In this document: positions 25,106 through 34,526 of the stretch, in pieces
Layout of the letters: each line of letters opens with the position of its first letter
Position numbering within the stretch: the stretch's first letter is position 1
From: Lentzea atacamensis
GTDB taxonomy: Bacteria; Actinomycetota; Actinomycetes; Mycobacteriales; Pseudonocardiaceae
NCBI RefSeq assembly: GCF_003269295.1
Contig: NZ_QLTT01000001.1
Coordinates: forward strand, 1,445,635-1,509,634
Length of the DNA stretch: 64,000 bases
Direction: 5' to 3'
Made by a program: the position numbers and the translations under genes
The notes under the pieces: model-generated
Database searches by the model: none
What the model was told of the DNA's origin: nothing
Seen by the model: only the letters and a program-made list of their open reading frames with translations

Positions 25106-28100
25106 TGAAGTCCCTCCGCCAGATGCGCCGCGACGACGTCGACGTGCGGCGGTTCGATGACGCTGAAGTGGTTGCCCGGCACGTCGATCACCTCGAACGC
25201 GCCGACGCACGTCTGCTCCCAGAACGGCGCGGCCAGGTGCCCCACACCGGCGGTGATGCCGAAGTCCTGCTCCTCGGTGCAGCGCAGGAACTTCATGTCG
25301 CCCGCGTACGGTTCGGGGTCGAAGCGCGCGGCCTGCATGCTGTGCCGGCACACCCGGAACAGCGACGGGATCAGCTCCGGCCCGACCGGCAGCCCGGCCT
25401 GCTGAGCCGCCAGCGCCGTGTACTCGGCCAGGCGCTCGTCCTGGGTCAGCGAGTGCCGTCGGCGCACCGCTTCGGCGACCGGCGCGAACTCGCCGGTCAG
25501 CGCGGCCATCGCACCGGCCGGGACGTTGCGGTCGTGGTCTGCCATGAGCTTCTCGATGGCCCGGTATACCAGGCCGGCGTCCACATCGGACCCGAACACC
25601 GCGGCCACCGGGTCGAGGCCGAGGTTCGGGGCGAAGATCGCCTCGAACGCCAGCTCCTCGCCGGTTTCGATGAACATCGGGATGCTGTCGACGAGGGTCA
25701 GGTCAGCGACGTCGACGCCGCGTTCCAGCAGCCGCCGCGCGACCTCGGTGGCGAGCAGGCCGCCGAGGCAGTAGCCGACGAGCTGGAACCGGGTGTGGCC
25801 CTCGTCGAGGAGACGTTGCGCGTACTCGTCGGCGATGCGCGGGATGAGCTCCCGTGGCGCGATCTTGAGGTACTCCTCGGCGTCCGCGACCGCGACGCCG
25901 ATGACCGGGCCGAGGTTCTGCGCGGCCAGTGCGTTGCCCAGCGAGTGGAAGTAGTCCATGGTGCCGAGCGCCGCGTGGAACATCACCCGCGTGGTCTCGC
26001 CCTCGCCGCCGAACGGCACGAGCAGCGTGTTTCCCCGTTGCACGGCAACGGGTTCTTCCTCGACCGCGGTGCGCAGGGCACGGGCCAGCGCGGACACAGT
26101 CGGCTCGTTGAGCATCTGGCGCAGCAGCGTGTCGTAGGCGAACGGTGCCGCTTCCGGGACCTCCTCGCGAAGTTTGCCCGCGACGCGCGCCAGGATCAGC
26201 GAGTCGGCGCCGCGGTCGTAGAAGTTGTCGTCACGGCCGATGCTCGCGAGTCCGAGCGCATCGGCCCACAGTGCGCACAGCCTGCCTTCCAGCTCGTCCG
26301 GAGCACTGGACACCGCTTCCGCTTCGGGCTGCGTGACCTGCCACCGCACGAGCTCCTTGCGGTCGACCTTGCCGTTCCCCGTGAGCGGCAACGCGTCCAC
26401 GATCTGCACGACCGGCACCATGTGGCCGGGCAGGCGGTCCGCGACGAACCTCGTCAGCTCGTCGGCCCGCACCGGCTTGCGGTCGGTCTTGAAGCGCGCG
26501 GCGAACACGTGCATGTCGTGCGGCGCCAGGACGTGGTCCGGTTCTGGCAGGCACAGCACCTCGTGACCGCCGGCCGCGTCGATGATCTCCAGCCATTCCG
26601 CGCGGGTCGTGAACGACCTGGGCTGCATCATGAAACCCTGCGTGAGCAGGATGTGCGGCAGGTCGGCCGTGGGCTCGGTGAAGATCAGCCAGCCGCCGGG
26701 CGCGAGCAGGTCGACGGCGGTGCGCAGCGCCTCCGCCGGCTCCCGGGTCGAGTTGAGGACGCCCGCGCACAGGACGACGTCGAACGAGTTCGGCGCGAGG
26801 CCCTGGGCGCGGTGGTCCTGGTCGATGTCGAACACCGCGAACCGCGCCTCGAACCGCTGTTTGGCCTCGGCGAGGAAGAACGGCGTGACGTCGGTGTAGA
26901 GGTAGTCGACGTCGAACCCGGCCAGCAGCGGCTGCACGGCCTCCGTCGTCGAGCCGGTGCCCGCGCCGACCTCCAGAACCCGCAACGTGCCCTCGTGGGC
27001 GGCGGCGATGCGGTTCATCAGCGCGGCGACGGAGTGGTTGAGGTAGCGGGAGATCTCGTCGTCGCGGTAGATCGCGCGAGCGGTGTCCAGGCCGCCCTCG
27101 GGGAACAGCAGCTCGAACGGGTTCTGCTCGCCGTTCAGCAGCGCGTGGATCCGTTCGACGTGGTCCAGGTGGTAGCGGACGAACGCCTCGGACGCCTTGA
27201 CGTCGTCCCAAGTCGCGTCGCCACCGGCCAGCGCGTGCCATTTGCGCACGAGCCAGCGGTGGCGTTCGTGCACACCCGGCAGGATCTCTTCGAGCGAGCC
27301 GCCGCGTTCCTCCAGCGCGAGGCGCATCGACGCCCTGGCGGCGGCGTGCAGGGCGACCGGGTCGCTGCTGCCGTCGACCTGGCGTTCGGCGAAGCGCTTC
27401 ACCGGTTCGACGTTGAGCGGTTCCGGCGCGGTGGTGCGGGCCGTCTCGACGAAGCCGAGCAGCGCGTCACCCGCGACCACGACGGCCGCGCCACCCACGC
27501 TCGGGTGGCCGGCCAGCGTCGCCTCGATCTCACCCAGCTCGACGCGATGGCCGCGGATCTTGACCTGGGTGTCCTCGCGGCCGAGGAACTCGATCTCGCC
27601 GCCGGGCAGGTAACGGCCGAGGTCACCGGTGCGGTAGAGCCGTTCGCCGCCAACCGTCACGAACTTGCGCGCGGTCAGCTCCTCGTCGCCGAAGTAGCCG
27701 GTGGCGAGGCCGGCGCCGCTGATGCACAGCGAGCCCGATGTCCACACGGGACAGTCTTCGTCCTGCTCGTCGAGCACGCGGAAGCCCTGGTTGGTGAGCG
27801 GGCGGCCGTACGGGATGCTGACCCAGTCCGGTGCCACGCGCTCGATCCGGTGGTAGATGGACCAGATCGCGGCTTCGGTCGCACCACCGAGGCTGATCAG
27901 CTCCGCGTCCGGTGCCAGCGGCTTCAGCTGCGCGGGCAGGGTGACCGGGATCCAGTCGCCGGACAGCAGCACCAGGCGCAGCGACGTCAGGTCGCCCTTC
28001 TCGGACTCCAGGTAGTTCGCGACCATCTGCAGCTGGGCGGGCACCGAGTTCCACACCGTGACGCCGTGGTCGTGGACCAGCTCTGCCCAGTGCGACGGGT

Positions 28101-30141
28101 CGCCCGGCCGGTCGGCACGCGGCATCACGAGAGTGCCACCCGCCGCGAGCACGCCGAAGACGTCGTAGACGCTCAGATCGAAACCCAGTTGCGCCAACGC
28201 GAGCACGCGGTCGTTCCCGGTGACCGCGAACCTGCGGTTGATGTCCTCGATGGTGTTCTGGGCGGCCCGGTGCGTGATCATCACGCCCTTCGGGTCGCCG
28301 GTCGAACCGGACGTGTAGATCACGTACGCCAGCTGGTCCGGATCGCCTTCGACGGCAGGGACTTCGGCTTCCGGCACGTCGGTCAGCCAGTCCGCGTCGA
28401 TCACCGTGCGGATGCCGGAGAGCATCTTCTCCCGGCGTGGCAACGGTTGGGTGGTGTCGACCGGCACGTACGCACCACCCGCGAGCAGGATGCCGAGCAC
28501 CGCGACAACCTGGTCCGGGCCCTTGTCCAGCACCACAGCGACGCGTTCGGCGGGTTCGACGGTGAGCTTGGCCGCGACGCCGGCGGCGCGGCGGGCGAGT
28601 TCGCCGTAGGTGTGGCTGCCGGCGATGGCTTCCTTCTCCGGGATGCGTTGCGCCTGGGCGAAGAAACCCTCGTGCAGCAACGCGTCGGACAGTGGTGCCC
28701 TGGTGTCGTTGACGCGGGCGCGTTCCTCGGCCTGGTGCCGGGGCAGCGGAACCGGGCTGGTGCTCTGCCAGGCCTCGTCGGTGGTCGCCAGCTCGGTGAG
28801 CAGCGTGGTGAAGGCCTGGAACATGTCCTCGACGAGGCCGTCCGGGTAGATGCCCTCGCGGACGTCCCAGTTGATCTGCAGGCCGTCCGGGCCGTCGGTG
28901 ACCTGGCAGTCCAGGAACACCTGCGGGGTCTGCGTGATTCCCTCCCCCGCCTGGCGGCCGCCGAGGCCGATGCCGCTGGTGAACACGACGGGCATGAGCG
29001 CGGCGTCGCGACCCTTGCGGCGGGCGATCTCGCGGACCACCTCGACGCCGGAGAACAGCCGGTGGTCGAGGTCGTCGAACAGCTGCGCCCCGATCTGCTT
29101 CGCCTGCTCGGCGAACGTGCCCCGCTGGGTGACCGCGAGGAGGCTGACGCTGGTGAAGTCGCCGACGAGCCGGTCGACCTGAGGGTGCAGCGGTGTGCGG
29201 TTGAGCAGGGTCAGGTTGATGCTGAACTCGCTCTTGCGGGACCACTTGCGCAGCACTGCGGCGTAGGCGGCGAGCACGGCGGACGATGGCGTGACGCCGT
29301 GCCACGTCGTGCGGCTGGTGAACTCGTCCCAGTCGCGCAGCGTGGTGCTGAGGCGGCGGAATCTCGGCGGGCCAGGGGTTTCCTTCGTCGGCAGGTCGGG
29401 TGCGGCGGGCAGCGCGTCGAGGCGGCCGAGCCAGTACTCGCGGTCGCGGCGGTAGCGGCTGGTGTCGCGCAGGCCGCGTTCGGCGAGCAGGTAGTCCCGG
29501 AAGGTGATGTCCAGCGGCTCCAGGGGTTCGTCGTTCAGGAGCGCGTCGAGCTCGGTGAGCAGAACCGTGGCGCTGGCCCAGTCGGCGATCAGCGAGTCCA
29601 TCGAGATGTGCAACTTGTTCTCGCTGACCCGCAGGTCGTGCAACGGCCACTGATCCGTCTCGTACGTGCGGTGCGCCATCTCCGCGCGGGCCGTTTCCAC
29701 GTCCGTCTCGCGGACCCGCAGCCGGGGCGCCTCGGGGAGGACGTGCTGATAGCCGTCGCGTTCGACGACAGCACGGAGCATGTCGTGGCGCTCGATCAGC
29801 TGGTTCCAGGCGTCCTCGATCCGCCGCGCCTCGACGCCCGGCATCTCGACCTCGAGGTAGCCGTGGCAGCCGACACCGCCGTAGCCGAACTCGTTGTTGC
29901 GGCCCAGCAGGTACGCGGTCTGCACGTCGGTGAGCGGGAACGGCTCGTGGCGGTTCTCCGGGTCGGGCTTGACCTCCGGCTGAGCGAGCAGCTCGATGAT
30001 CCCGGCCTTGTTCGCCTTGAGGGCCTGCTTGTGTTCCTCGGTGAGCACGCCGCGCGGCGCGCGGAACCGCAGCTGCCCGTCCTCGGTCCACAGCTCGACC
30101 CCGAGCTCGCGGAGACGCGCGACGATCTCGTGTGTGCTCAT
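25102..30141 (-). CDS. NRPS: docking-Cy-A(MT)-PCP-TE terminal module
   Basis: This is a 1679-residue termination module of PchF type. Residues 1-55 match a TubC-type N-terminal docking domain. The Cy domain has DSLIADWAS (Asp182/Asp187/Ser190). The A domain pocket reads D-L-Y-N-L-S-L-I-W, the standard cysteine code. A methyltransferase (SAM motif EVGAGTG, 1057-1063) is inserted between A8 and A10, as in PchF, where it N-methylates the reduced thiazolidine. The PCP (GADSL, Ser1314) and thioesterase follow. The TE nucleophile is Cys (GYCLGG, Cys1458) rather than Ser, with Asp1485 and His1658 completing the triad. The ATG at 30141 overlaps the ATPase stop (ATGA). Its docking domain may receive the chain from the 10178-16219 synthetase. 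Confidence 0.93.
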   Translation of the reverse strand: MSTHEIVARLRELGVELWTEDGQLRFRAPRGVLTEEHKQALKANKAGIIELLAQPEVKPDPENRHEPFPLTDVQTAYLLGRNNEFGYGGVGCHGYLEVEMPGVEARRIEDAWNQLIERHDMLRAVVERDGYQHVLPEAPRLRVRETDVETARAEMAHRTYETDQWPLHDLRVSENKLHISMDSLIADWASATVLLTELDALLNDEPLEPLDITFRDYLLAERGLRDTSRYRRDREYWLGRLDALPAAPDLPTKETPGPPRFRRLSTTLRDWDEFTSRTTWHGVTPSSAVLAAYAAVLRKWSRKSEFSINLTLLNRTPLHPQVDRLVGDFTSVSLLAVTQRGTFAEQAKQIGAQLFDDLDHRLFSGVEVVREIARRKGRDAALMPVVFTSGIGLGGRQAGEGITQTPQVFLDCQVTDGPDGLQINWDVREGIYPDGLVEDMFQAFTTLLTELATTDEAWQSTSPVPLPRHQAEERARVNDTRAPLSDALLHEGFFAQAQRIPEKEAIAGSHTYGELARRAAGVAAKLTVEPAERVAVVLDKGPDQVVAVLGILLAGGAYVPVDTTQPLPRREKMLSGIRTVIDADWLTDVPEAEVPAVEGDPDQLAYVIYTSGSTGDPKGVMITHRAAQNTIEDINRRFAVTGNDRVLALAQLGFDLSVYDVFGVLAAGGTLVMPRADRPGDPSHWAELVHDHGVTVWNSVPAQLQMVANYLESEKGDLTSLRLVLLSGDWIPVTLPAQLKPLAPDAELISLGGATEAAIWSIYHRIERVAPDWVSIPYGRPLTNQGFRVLDEQDEDCPVWTSGSLCISGAGLATGYFGDEELTARKFVTVGGERLYRTGDLGRYLPGGEIEFLGREDTQVKIRGHRVELGEIEATLAGHPSVGGAAVVVAGDALLGFVETARTTAPEPLNVEPVKRFAERQVDGSSDPVALHAAARASMRLALEERGGSLEEILPGVHERHRWLVRKWHALAGGDATWDDVKASEAFVRYHLDHVERIHALLNGEQNPFELLFPEGGLDTARAIYRDDEISRYLNHSVAALMNRIAAAHEGTLRVLEVGAGTGSTTEAVQPLLAGFDVDYLYTDVTPFFLAEAKQRFEARFAVFDIDQDHRAQGLAPNSFDVVLCAGVLNSTREPAEALRTAVDLLAPGGWLIFTEPTADLPHILLTQGFMMQPRSFTTRAEWLEIIDAAGGHEVLCLPEPDHVLAPHDMHVFAARFKTDRKPVRADELTRFVADRLPGHMVPVVQIVDALPLTGNGKVDRKELVRWQVTQPEAEAVSSAPDELEGRLCALWADALGLASIGRDDNFYDRGADSLILARVAGKLREEVPEAAPFAYDTLLRQMLNEPTVSALARALRTAVEEEPVAVQRGNTLLVPFGGEGETTRVMFHAALGTMDYFHSLGNALAAQNLGPVIGVAVADAEEYLKIAPRELIPRIADEYAQRLLDEGHTRFQLVGYCLGGLLATEVARRLLERGVDVADLTLVDSIPMFIETGEELAFEAIFAPNLGLDPVAAVFGSDVDAGLVYRAIEKLMADHDRNVPAGAMAALTGEFAPVAEAVRRRHSLTQDERLAEYTALAAQQAGLPVGPELIPSLFRVCRHSMQAARFDPEPYAGDMKFLRCTEEQDFGITAGVGHLAAPFWEQTCVGAFEVIDVPGNHFSVIEPPHVDVVAAHLAEGLQ

Positions 30142-31316
30142 TTCGCTCCCAGCTCGAAGACTCTGTCCGAAGTGGACTCGACCACGCCGGCGTCGTGCGT
30201 GATCAGCACGACCGCGAGGCCGAGTTCCGCGCGCAGTTCGTTGATCAGCCCGAGGACCTGCGCCTGCGTGCCCGCGTCCAGCGCCGACGTGACCTCGTCG
30301 CAGATGACGACGTCCGGCCGCGCCGCGAGCGCCCGCGCCAGCGCCACCCGCTGCCGCTGCCCGCCGGAGAGCTGGTGCGGATACCGTTCCGCGATCCCGG
30401 GTTCCAGCCGCACCGCTGCCAGCGCTTCCTCGACGTCCGGCCCGCACCGGCTGATCGAGGCGCGGACGGTGTGCATCGGGTGCAGCGCCTCGGCGGGGTT
30501 CTGCGCGACCCAGCCGATGCTGCCGTTGATCTCGATCCGGCCGCCGCTCGGCTGGTGCAGGCCGACGAGGCACCGGGCCAGCGTGCTCTTGCCGGCCCCG
30601 GACGGCCCGACCACCGCGAGGCACTCGGACCTGCGGACGTCGAAGTCGATCGCGTCGATGATCGTGCGCTTGCCGTGCCTGGCGGTGAGGTTCGTGGCCC
30701 GCAGCACCACGTCACCGATCTCGATGCGCGGCCTGCTCAGCTCCGGCACCTGCGTGTCGGCGAGCGTGATCACCCTGTCCACCAACGGCTTCACCGTGTC
30801 GACGTCGTGACTGATCCACAGCAGCGCCACCCCCTGCTCCCGGATCCGCTCGATCTCCCCGAGCACCTCGGCCTTCGCCCGCGGATCCAGCGCCGTCGTC
30901 GGCTCGTCCAGCACGAGCAGCTTCGGGTCGCGCGCGAGGGCGATCGCGAGCACCACCCGTTGCTGCTGCCCGCCCGACAGCTGATGCGGGTACCGGCTGC
31001 CGAGCTCATCCGGCAGCCCGACCCGGCGCAGCAGATCCGCGCTGACGACCTTGCCGATCCTCCGGTACGGGTTGAGCGCGACACCGGGATCCTGACCGAC
31101 GTACCCGGCCACGCCGTTGAGCGCGACCCGGCCGGACTCCCGGGTGACGCCCGGCCTCAGGTGCCCGAGCACGGACAGCGCCAGCGTCGTCTTGCCGCAC
31201 CCGGACGGCCCGACGAGCGCCACGGCCTCGCCTTCCGCGATGCTGAGGTGCGCGTCCTCGACGACCCTGCGCCCACCGGCGACCAGGGTCAGTCCTTCGA
31301 TCTCGACGAGTGTCAT
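30138..31316 (-). CDS. Opp/Nik-type ABC transporter, fused double ATP-binding protein
   Basis: This is a 392-residue protein with two complete ATPase domains: first Walker A GPSGCGKTT, signature LSGGQQQR, Walker B LLVLDEPTTALD; second GPSGAGKST, LSGGQRQR, VICDEVTSALD. Opp/Dpp/Nik importers normally use two separate ATPases (D and F); here they are fused and compact. It powers the permeases at 31313-33021. The position inside the metallophore operon suggests uptake of a metal-metallophore complex or a metal, comparable to the Cnt/Opp systems used for opine metallophores. ATGA overlaps occur on both ends. Confidence 0.87.
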   Translation of the reverse strand: MTLVEIEGLTLVAGGRRVVEDAHLSIAEGEAVALVGPSGCGKTTLALSVLGHLRPGVTRESGRVALNGVAGYVGQDPGVALNPYRRIGKVVSADLLRRVGLPDELGSRYPHQLSGGQQQRVVLAIALARDPKLLVLDEPTTALDPRAKAEVLGEIERIREQGVALLWISHDVDTVKPLVDRVITLADTQVPELSRPRIEIGDVVLRATNLTARHGKRTIIDAIDFDVRRSECLAVVGPSGAGKSTLARCLVGLHQPSGGRIEINGSIGWVAQNPAEALHPMHTVRASISRCGPDVEEALAAVRLEPGIAERYPHQLSGGQRQRVALARALAARPDVVICDEVTSALDAGTQAQVLGLINELRAELGLAVVLITHDAGVVESTSDRVFELGAK

Positions 31317-32101
31317 GCCCGCCCCCGGACGCGGTCGGCGAAGATGTTGGCGGACACGGCGATCAGCGCGATCCCGATGACGGGAGCCAGCAACGCCACC
31401 GGTTGCAGGGCGGCGCCCGGAAGGGCTTCGACCACGAGCAGCCCCCAGTCGGACGACGTGGTGCTGAGCCCGAGGAACCCCGCGGCCGCCACGAGGTAGA
31501 CCGCCATGACGAACCGGAGCCCCAGATCCGCGAGCACGGTCGTGCCGATCAACGGCAGCACCTCGCGGCTGAGGATCCAGGCCGTGGTCTCGCCGCGAAC
31601 CTTCGCGTGCTCGACGTGAGCCTTGCCGATCACCTGGGCCGCGGCGGCGTGCACGACACGCGCCGACAGCGGCACGCTCGCGAGCGCCACCGCGAGGACG
31701 ATCCCGGCCCGGTTGGGCATCGCGGTCAGGATGAGCAGCAGGACGAGGATGCTCGGTACGGCGGCGACCGCGTCCCACGGCCGCATGACGAACGGGCGCC
31801 ACCAGGCCGCGATCAGGCCGATCACCGTGCCGATGCCGGTGCCGAGCGCGGCCGCGGCGAGGCTGGTGAGGACCATCGGACGGCCACCGTGCAGGAGGCG
31901 GGAGAGGACGTCCCGGCCCAGGTGGTCGGTCCCGAACAGGCCTTGGGAGGAGTAGGGAAGCCCGACCACGTCCGTTGCGGCGTGAGGTGCCAGTTCTGGT
32001 GCGATCAGGATGAGGGCGAGGAGGCCGAGCAACCACCACCGGCCGAGGCCACGCGCCAGCCAACGCCGCCGTGACACCGTGGCCTGCCCGTCCCGGCTCA
32101 C
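31313..32101 (-). CDS. Opp/Nik-type ABC transporter permease (DppC/NikC-like)
   Basis: This is a 262-residue permease with an N-terminal span, the SSQGLFGTDHLGRDVLSRLLHG signature region typical of DppC/OppC proteins, about five further spans and an EAA-like loop (HVEHAKVRGETTAWILSREVLP). The GTG at 32101 overlaps the other permease by 4 bases. Confidence 0.88.
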   Translation of the reverse strand: MSRDGQATVSRRRWLARGLGRWWLLGLLALILIAPELAPHAATDVVGLPYSSQGLFGTDHLGRDVLSRLLHGGRPMVLTSLAAAALGTGIGTVIGLIAAWWRPFVMRPWDAVAAVPSILVLLLILTAMPNRAGIVLAVALASVPLSARVVHAAAAQVIGKAHVEHAKVRGETTAWILSREVLPLIGTTVLADLGLRFVMAVYLVAAAGFLGLSTTSSDWGLLVVEALPGAALQPVALLAPVIGIALIAVSANIFADRVRGRA

Positions 32102-33021
32102 CGCGCCACCCGCAACCGCGGCGTCAGCACCACGACCGCCCAGTCCGCGAGCACCAGCGCGGCCAGCATCGCCGCCCCGATGATGAGCACCAGCGCCTGC
32201 ACCACCGGCAGGTCACCGGTCTGCACCGACGACACCAGCAACTCCCCGATCCCCGGATACCCGAACACCTTTTCCACCAGCACCGCCCCGCCCACGAACC
32301 CGACGCCGGTCACCAGCCACACCTGCACCGCCACCGGCAGCACCGCGGGCAGCACGGCCTGCCGCAGCACGAGACCCGGCGAAGCACCGTTGAGCCGCAT
32401 GAACTCCACGTGCGGCGAGGCCAGCACCCCGATCGCCGACGAACGGATCACCCGCACCGCGTAGGCGAGTCCGACCAGCAGCAACGACAACACCGGCAGC
32501 ACCAGCACCGAAGGCGTCGACAGCGGTGAAGCACCAACCGGCACCAGCGACACGGCAGGCAGCCACCGCAACGACACCGCGAACACCAGCACCAGCAACC
32601 CGGCGACCACGAACTCGGGCACCGACACCAGCAGCAACGCCCCGAGAGAGATCACCCGGTCCGCCGAACGGCGCCAGGCCGCCCACACCGCGAGCCCGAA
32701 CGACAACGGCACCAGCAACACCAGCGTCACAAGGCTGAGCAACACCGAGTTGCCGACCCGGTCGGACAGCATGTCGGTCACCGGCCGGCCAGAGGCCGAA
32801 ACCCCGAGATCGCCTTGCACCACACCGAGAACCCACGAGCCGTAGCGCTCCAGCACCGGCCGGTCCAGGCCGAGGTGTGCGCGCACCTCGGCGATCCGCG
32901 CGGGCGAGGCGGTGGCCCCGAGCCGCGCGGTGACCGGGTCGCCCGGCAGCAGGTCGACGCCGACGAACACGGCGAACGACAGCAGCACCAGCAACCCCAG
33001 GCTGGACAGCAGCTTTCTCAC
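32098..33021 (-). CDS. Opp/Nik-type ABC transporter permease (DppB/NikB-like)
   Basis: This 307-residue permease starts with a single span and the DLLPGDPVTARLG motif of DppB/NikB proteins, then a LGLDRPVLERYGSWV periplasmic stretch, five spans and the EAA loop (HVEFMRLNGASPGLVLRQAVLP). The GTG start at 33021 overlaps the binding-protein stop. It forms the channel with the DppC-like protein. Confidence 0.88.
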   Translation of the reverse strand: MRKLLSSLGLLVLLSFAVFVGVDLLPGDPVTARLGATASPARIAEVRAHLGLDRPVLERYGSWVLGVVQGDLGVSASGRPVTDMLSDRVGNSVLLSLVTLVLLVPLSFGLAVWAAWRRSADRVISLGALLLVSVPEFVVAGLLVLVFAVSLRWLPAVSLVPVGASPLSTPSVLVLPVLSLLLVGLAYAVRVIRSSAIGVLASPHVEFMRLNGASPGLVLRQAVLPAVLPVAVQVWLVTGVGFVGGAVLVEKVFGYPGIGELLVSSVQTGDLPVVQALVLIIGAAMLAALVLADWAVVVLTPRLRVAR

Positions 33022-34526
33022 GCCAGACCGGCCTTGCCCAGGTAGGGGTACTTGGGCTGGTCCCGCACGTCGACGCCCGCGACCTCACGGCGCGCCAGCG
33101 ACAGCACGTCGGCCAGGCCCCAGACCACGGTGTTGCCGCGGTCGTACATGACGTTCTGCGCGGTCTCCCAGGCAGACGCGCGCTCGGCCTCGGACGCGGA
33201 GGCGATCGCGCGACCGAACGCCTCGTCGAACTCCTTGTCCCCCAGCGCAAGCGGCGGGAAGCCGCTGATCCGGCCGTAGATCACGGCCAGCGCCGAGGGC
33301 CCGCTGGAGAACGCCACCGCGTCCGCAGCCGCCACCGCGGCGGGCTCGAAGAACTCCGCCGGCCCCACGATCTGCGGCTTGACCGTCAGCCCGATCTCCT
33401 TGAGCTGCTCGGCGACGAGCTGCGTCGAGGCGTTGTAGCCGATCTCCCACTCCGCCGACCGGAACGTCACGGAAGCACCGGACAAACCTGCCTCGGACAG
33501 CAGTTTGCGCGCCTGGTCGACATCGCGCTTCAACGGCTCACGTGCCGTGAAGTACTTGGCACCGGCGCACAACAGGTCGTTGCCCACCGCGCCGTACCCG
33601 AGCAGCACCGAGTTGACCAACGCGGAACGGTCGATGCCGAGCCGCACCGCGCGACGAGCCCGCGGGTCGTTGAACGGCGCCTTGGTCGCGTTCAGCACGA
33701 ACCCGAAGCTGGTGCGGGCGGCGGGACCCGCGGTCCGCACCTCGAAGCCAGGCACGCCCGTCTTGGCCGTGGTGAACGGGATGTCGCCCGCGAAGTCCGC
33801 CTGCCCGGTCGACACCGCGTTCACCTTCGCGGCCGGATCGCTCAACGACAGCAGCACCAGCGAGTCCGCGGGCGACGACCCGCCCCAGTGCCCGTCGAAC
33901 CGCTCCAGCCGCGCTTCCCGCCCGGCCTCGAACGCGGTCACCCGGAACGGGCCGGTGCCGACGGCGGAGGCACCGGTGAAGCCGCTGGGCACGATCTTCG
34001 CGGGGAAGGCGGCGAGGAACAGCGCCGGATCCCCGACGGCCCGGGTCGTGGGCACCACCAGGGTCAGCGGATCGACGACCCGGACGTTCGCGACGTCGAA
34101 GAAGGCACCGAGCTGCGTCGGATACGGCCGGTCCGGCGAGCACATGTACTTCAGGCTGTACTCGACATCGGACGCCGTGAACGCCTTGCCGTCGTGCCAC
34201 TTCACGTCCGGCCGCAGCTTCAGCTCGAACGACGACGGGCCCGGCGTGGCCGACAACGCCAGCGCGGGCTCGACCGCGGCACCGCGCAGTGCGAACAGCG
34301 CGTCGTAGATCACGTCGTTGCGCACGAAGTCCACCGGCGAGCCGCCCGCGAACGGGTCGATGCTCTCGGCGGCCCCGCCACCGGTGAAGACAGCGCGCAG
34401 AACACCGCCACGCCTGGCTTCCACCACGGCGTTCTGGACGGGAGCCGCACCGGGCGCGCCACCGCAGGCGGTCAGCAGGGCACCGACGCCGGCCAGGCGC
34501 AGCACGTCACGACGGTTGAGCGACAT
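33018..34526 (-). CDS. Opp/Nik-type substrate-binding lipoprotein (SBP_bac_5)
   Basis: This is a 502-residue family 5 binding protein. The start NRRDVLRLAGVGALLTACGG combines a twin-arginine motif with a lipobox, so a folded lipoprotein exported by Tat is likely. The family core is visible (LRPDVKWHDGKAFTASDVEYSLKYM, GTGPFRV, DPRARRAVRLGIDR). The ATG at 34526 shares one base with the upstream stop (TGATG); a GTG one codon earlier is possible. Ligands of this family include peptides, nickel chelates and opine metallophores; in this context a metal complex is inferred. Confidence 0.85.
   Translation of the reverse strand: MSLNRRDVLRLAGVGALLTACGGAPGAAPVQNAVVEARRGGVLRAVFTGGGAAESIDPFAGGSPVDFVRNDVIYDALFALRGAAVEPALALSATPGPSSFELKLRPDVKWHDGKAFTASDVEYSLKYMCSPDRPYPTQLGAFFDVANVRVVDPLTLVVPTTRAVGDPALFLAAFPAKIVPSGFTGASAVGTGPFRVTAFEAGREARLERFDGHWGGSSPADSLVLLSLSDPAAKVNAVSTGQADFAGDIPFTTAKTGVPGFEVRTAGPAARTSFGFVLNATKAPFNDPRARRAVRLGIDRSALVNSVLLGYGAVGNDLLCAGAKYFTAREPLKRDVDQARKLLSEAGLSGASVTFRSAEWEIGYNASTQLVAEQLKEIGLTVKPQIVGPAEFFEPAAVAAADAVAFSSGPSALAVIYGRISGFPPLALGDKEFDEAFGRAIASASEAERASAWETAQNVMYDRGNTVVWGLADVLSLARREVAGVDVRDQPKYPYLGKAGLA

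Noticed and set aside
25123..30810. Long plus-strand open frame opposite the terminal NRPS
   Set aside because: Same antisense effect; composition is biased and it runs across two unrelated minus-strand genes.
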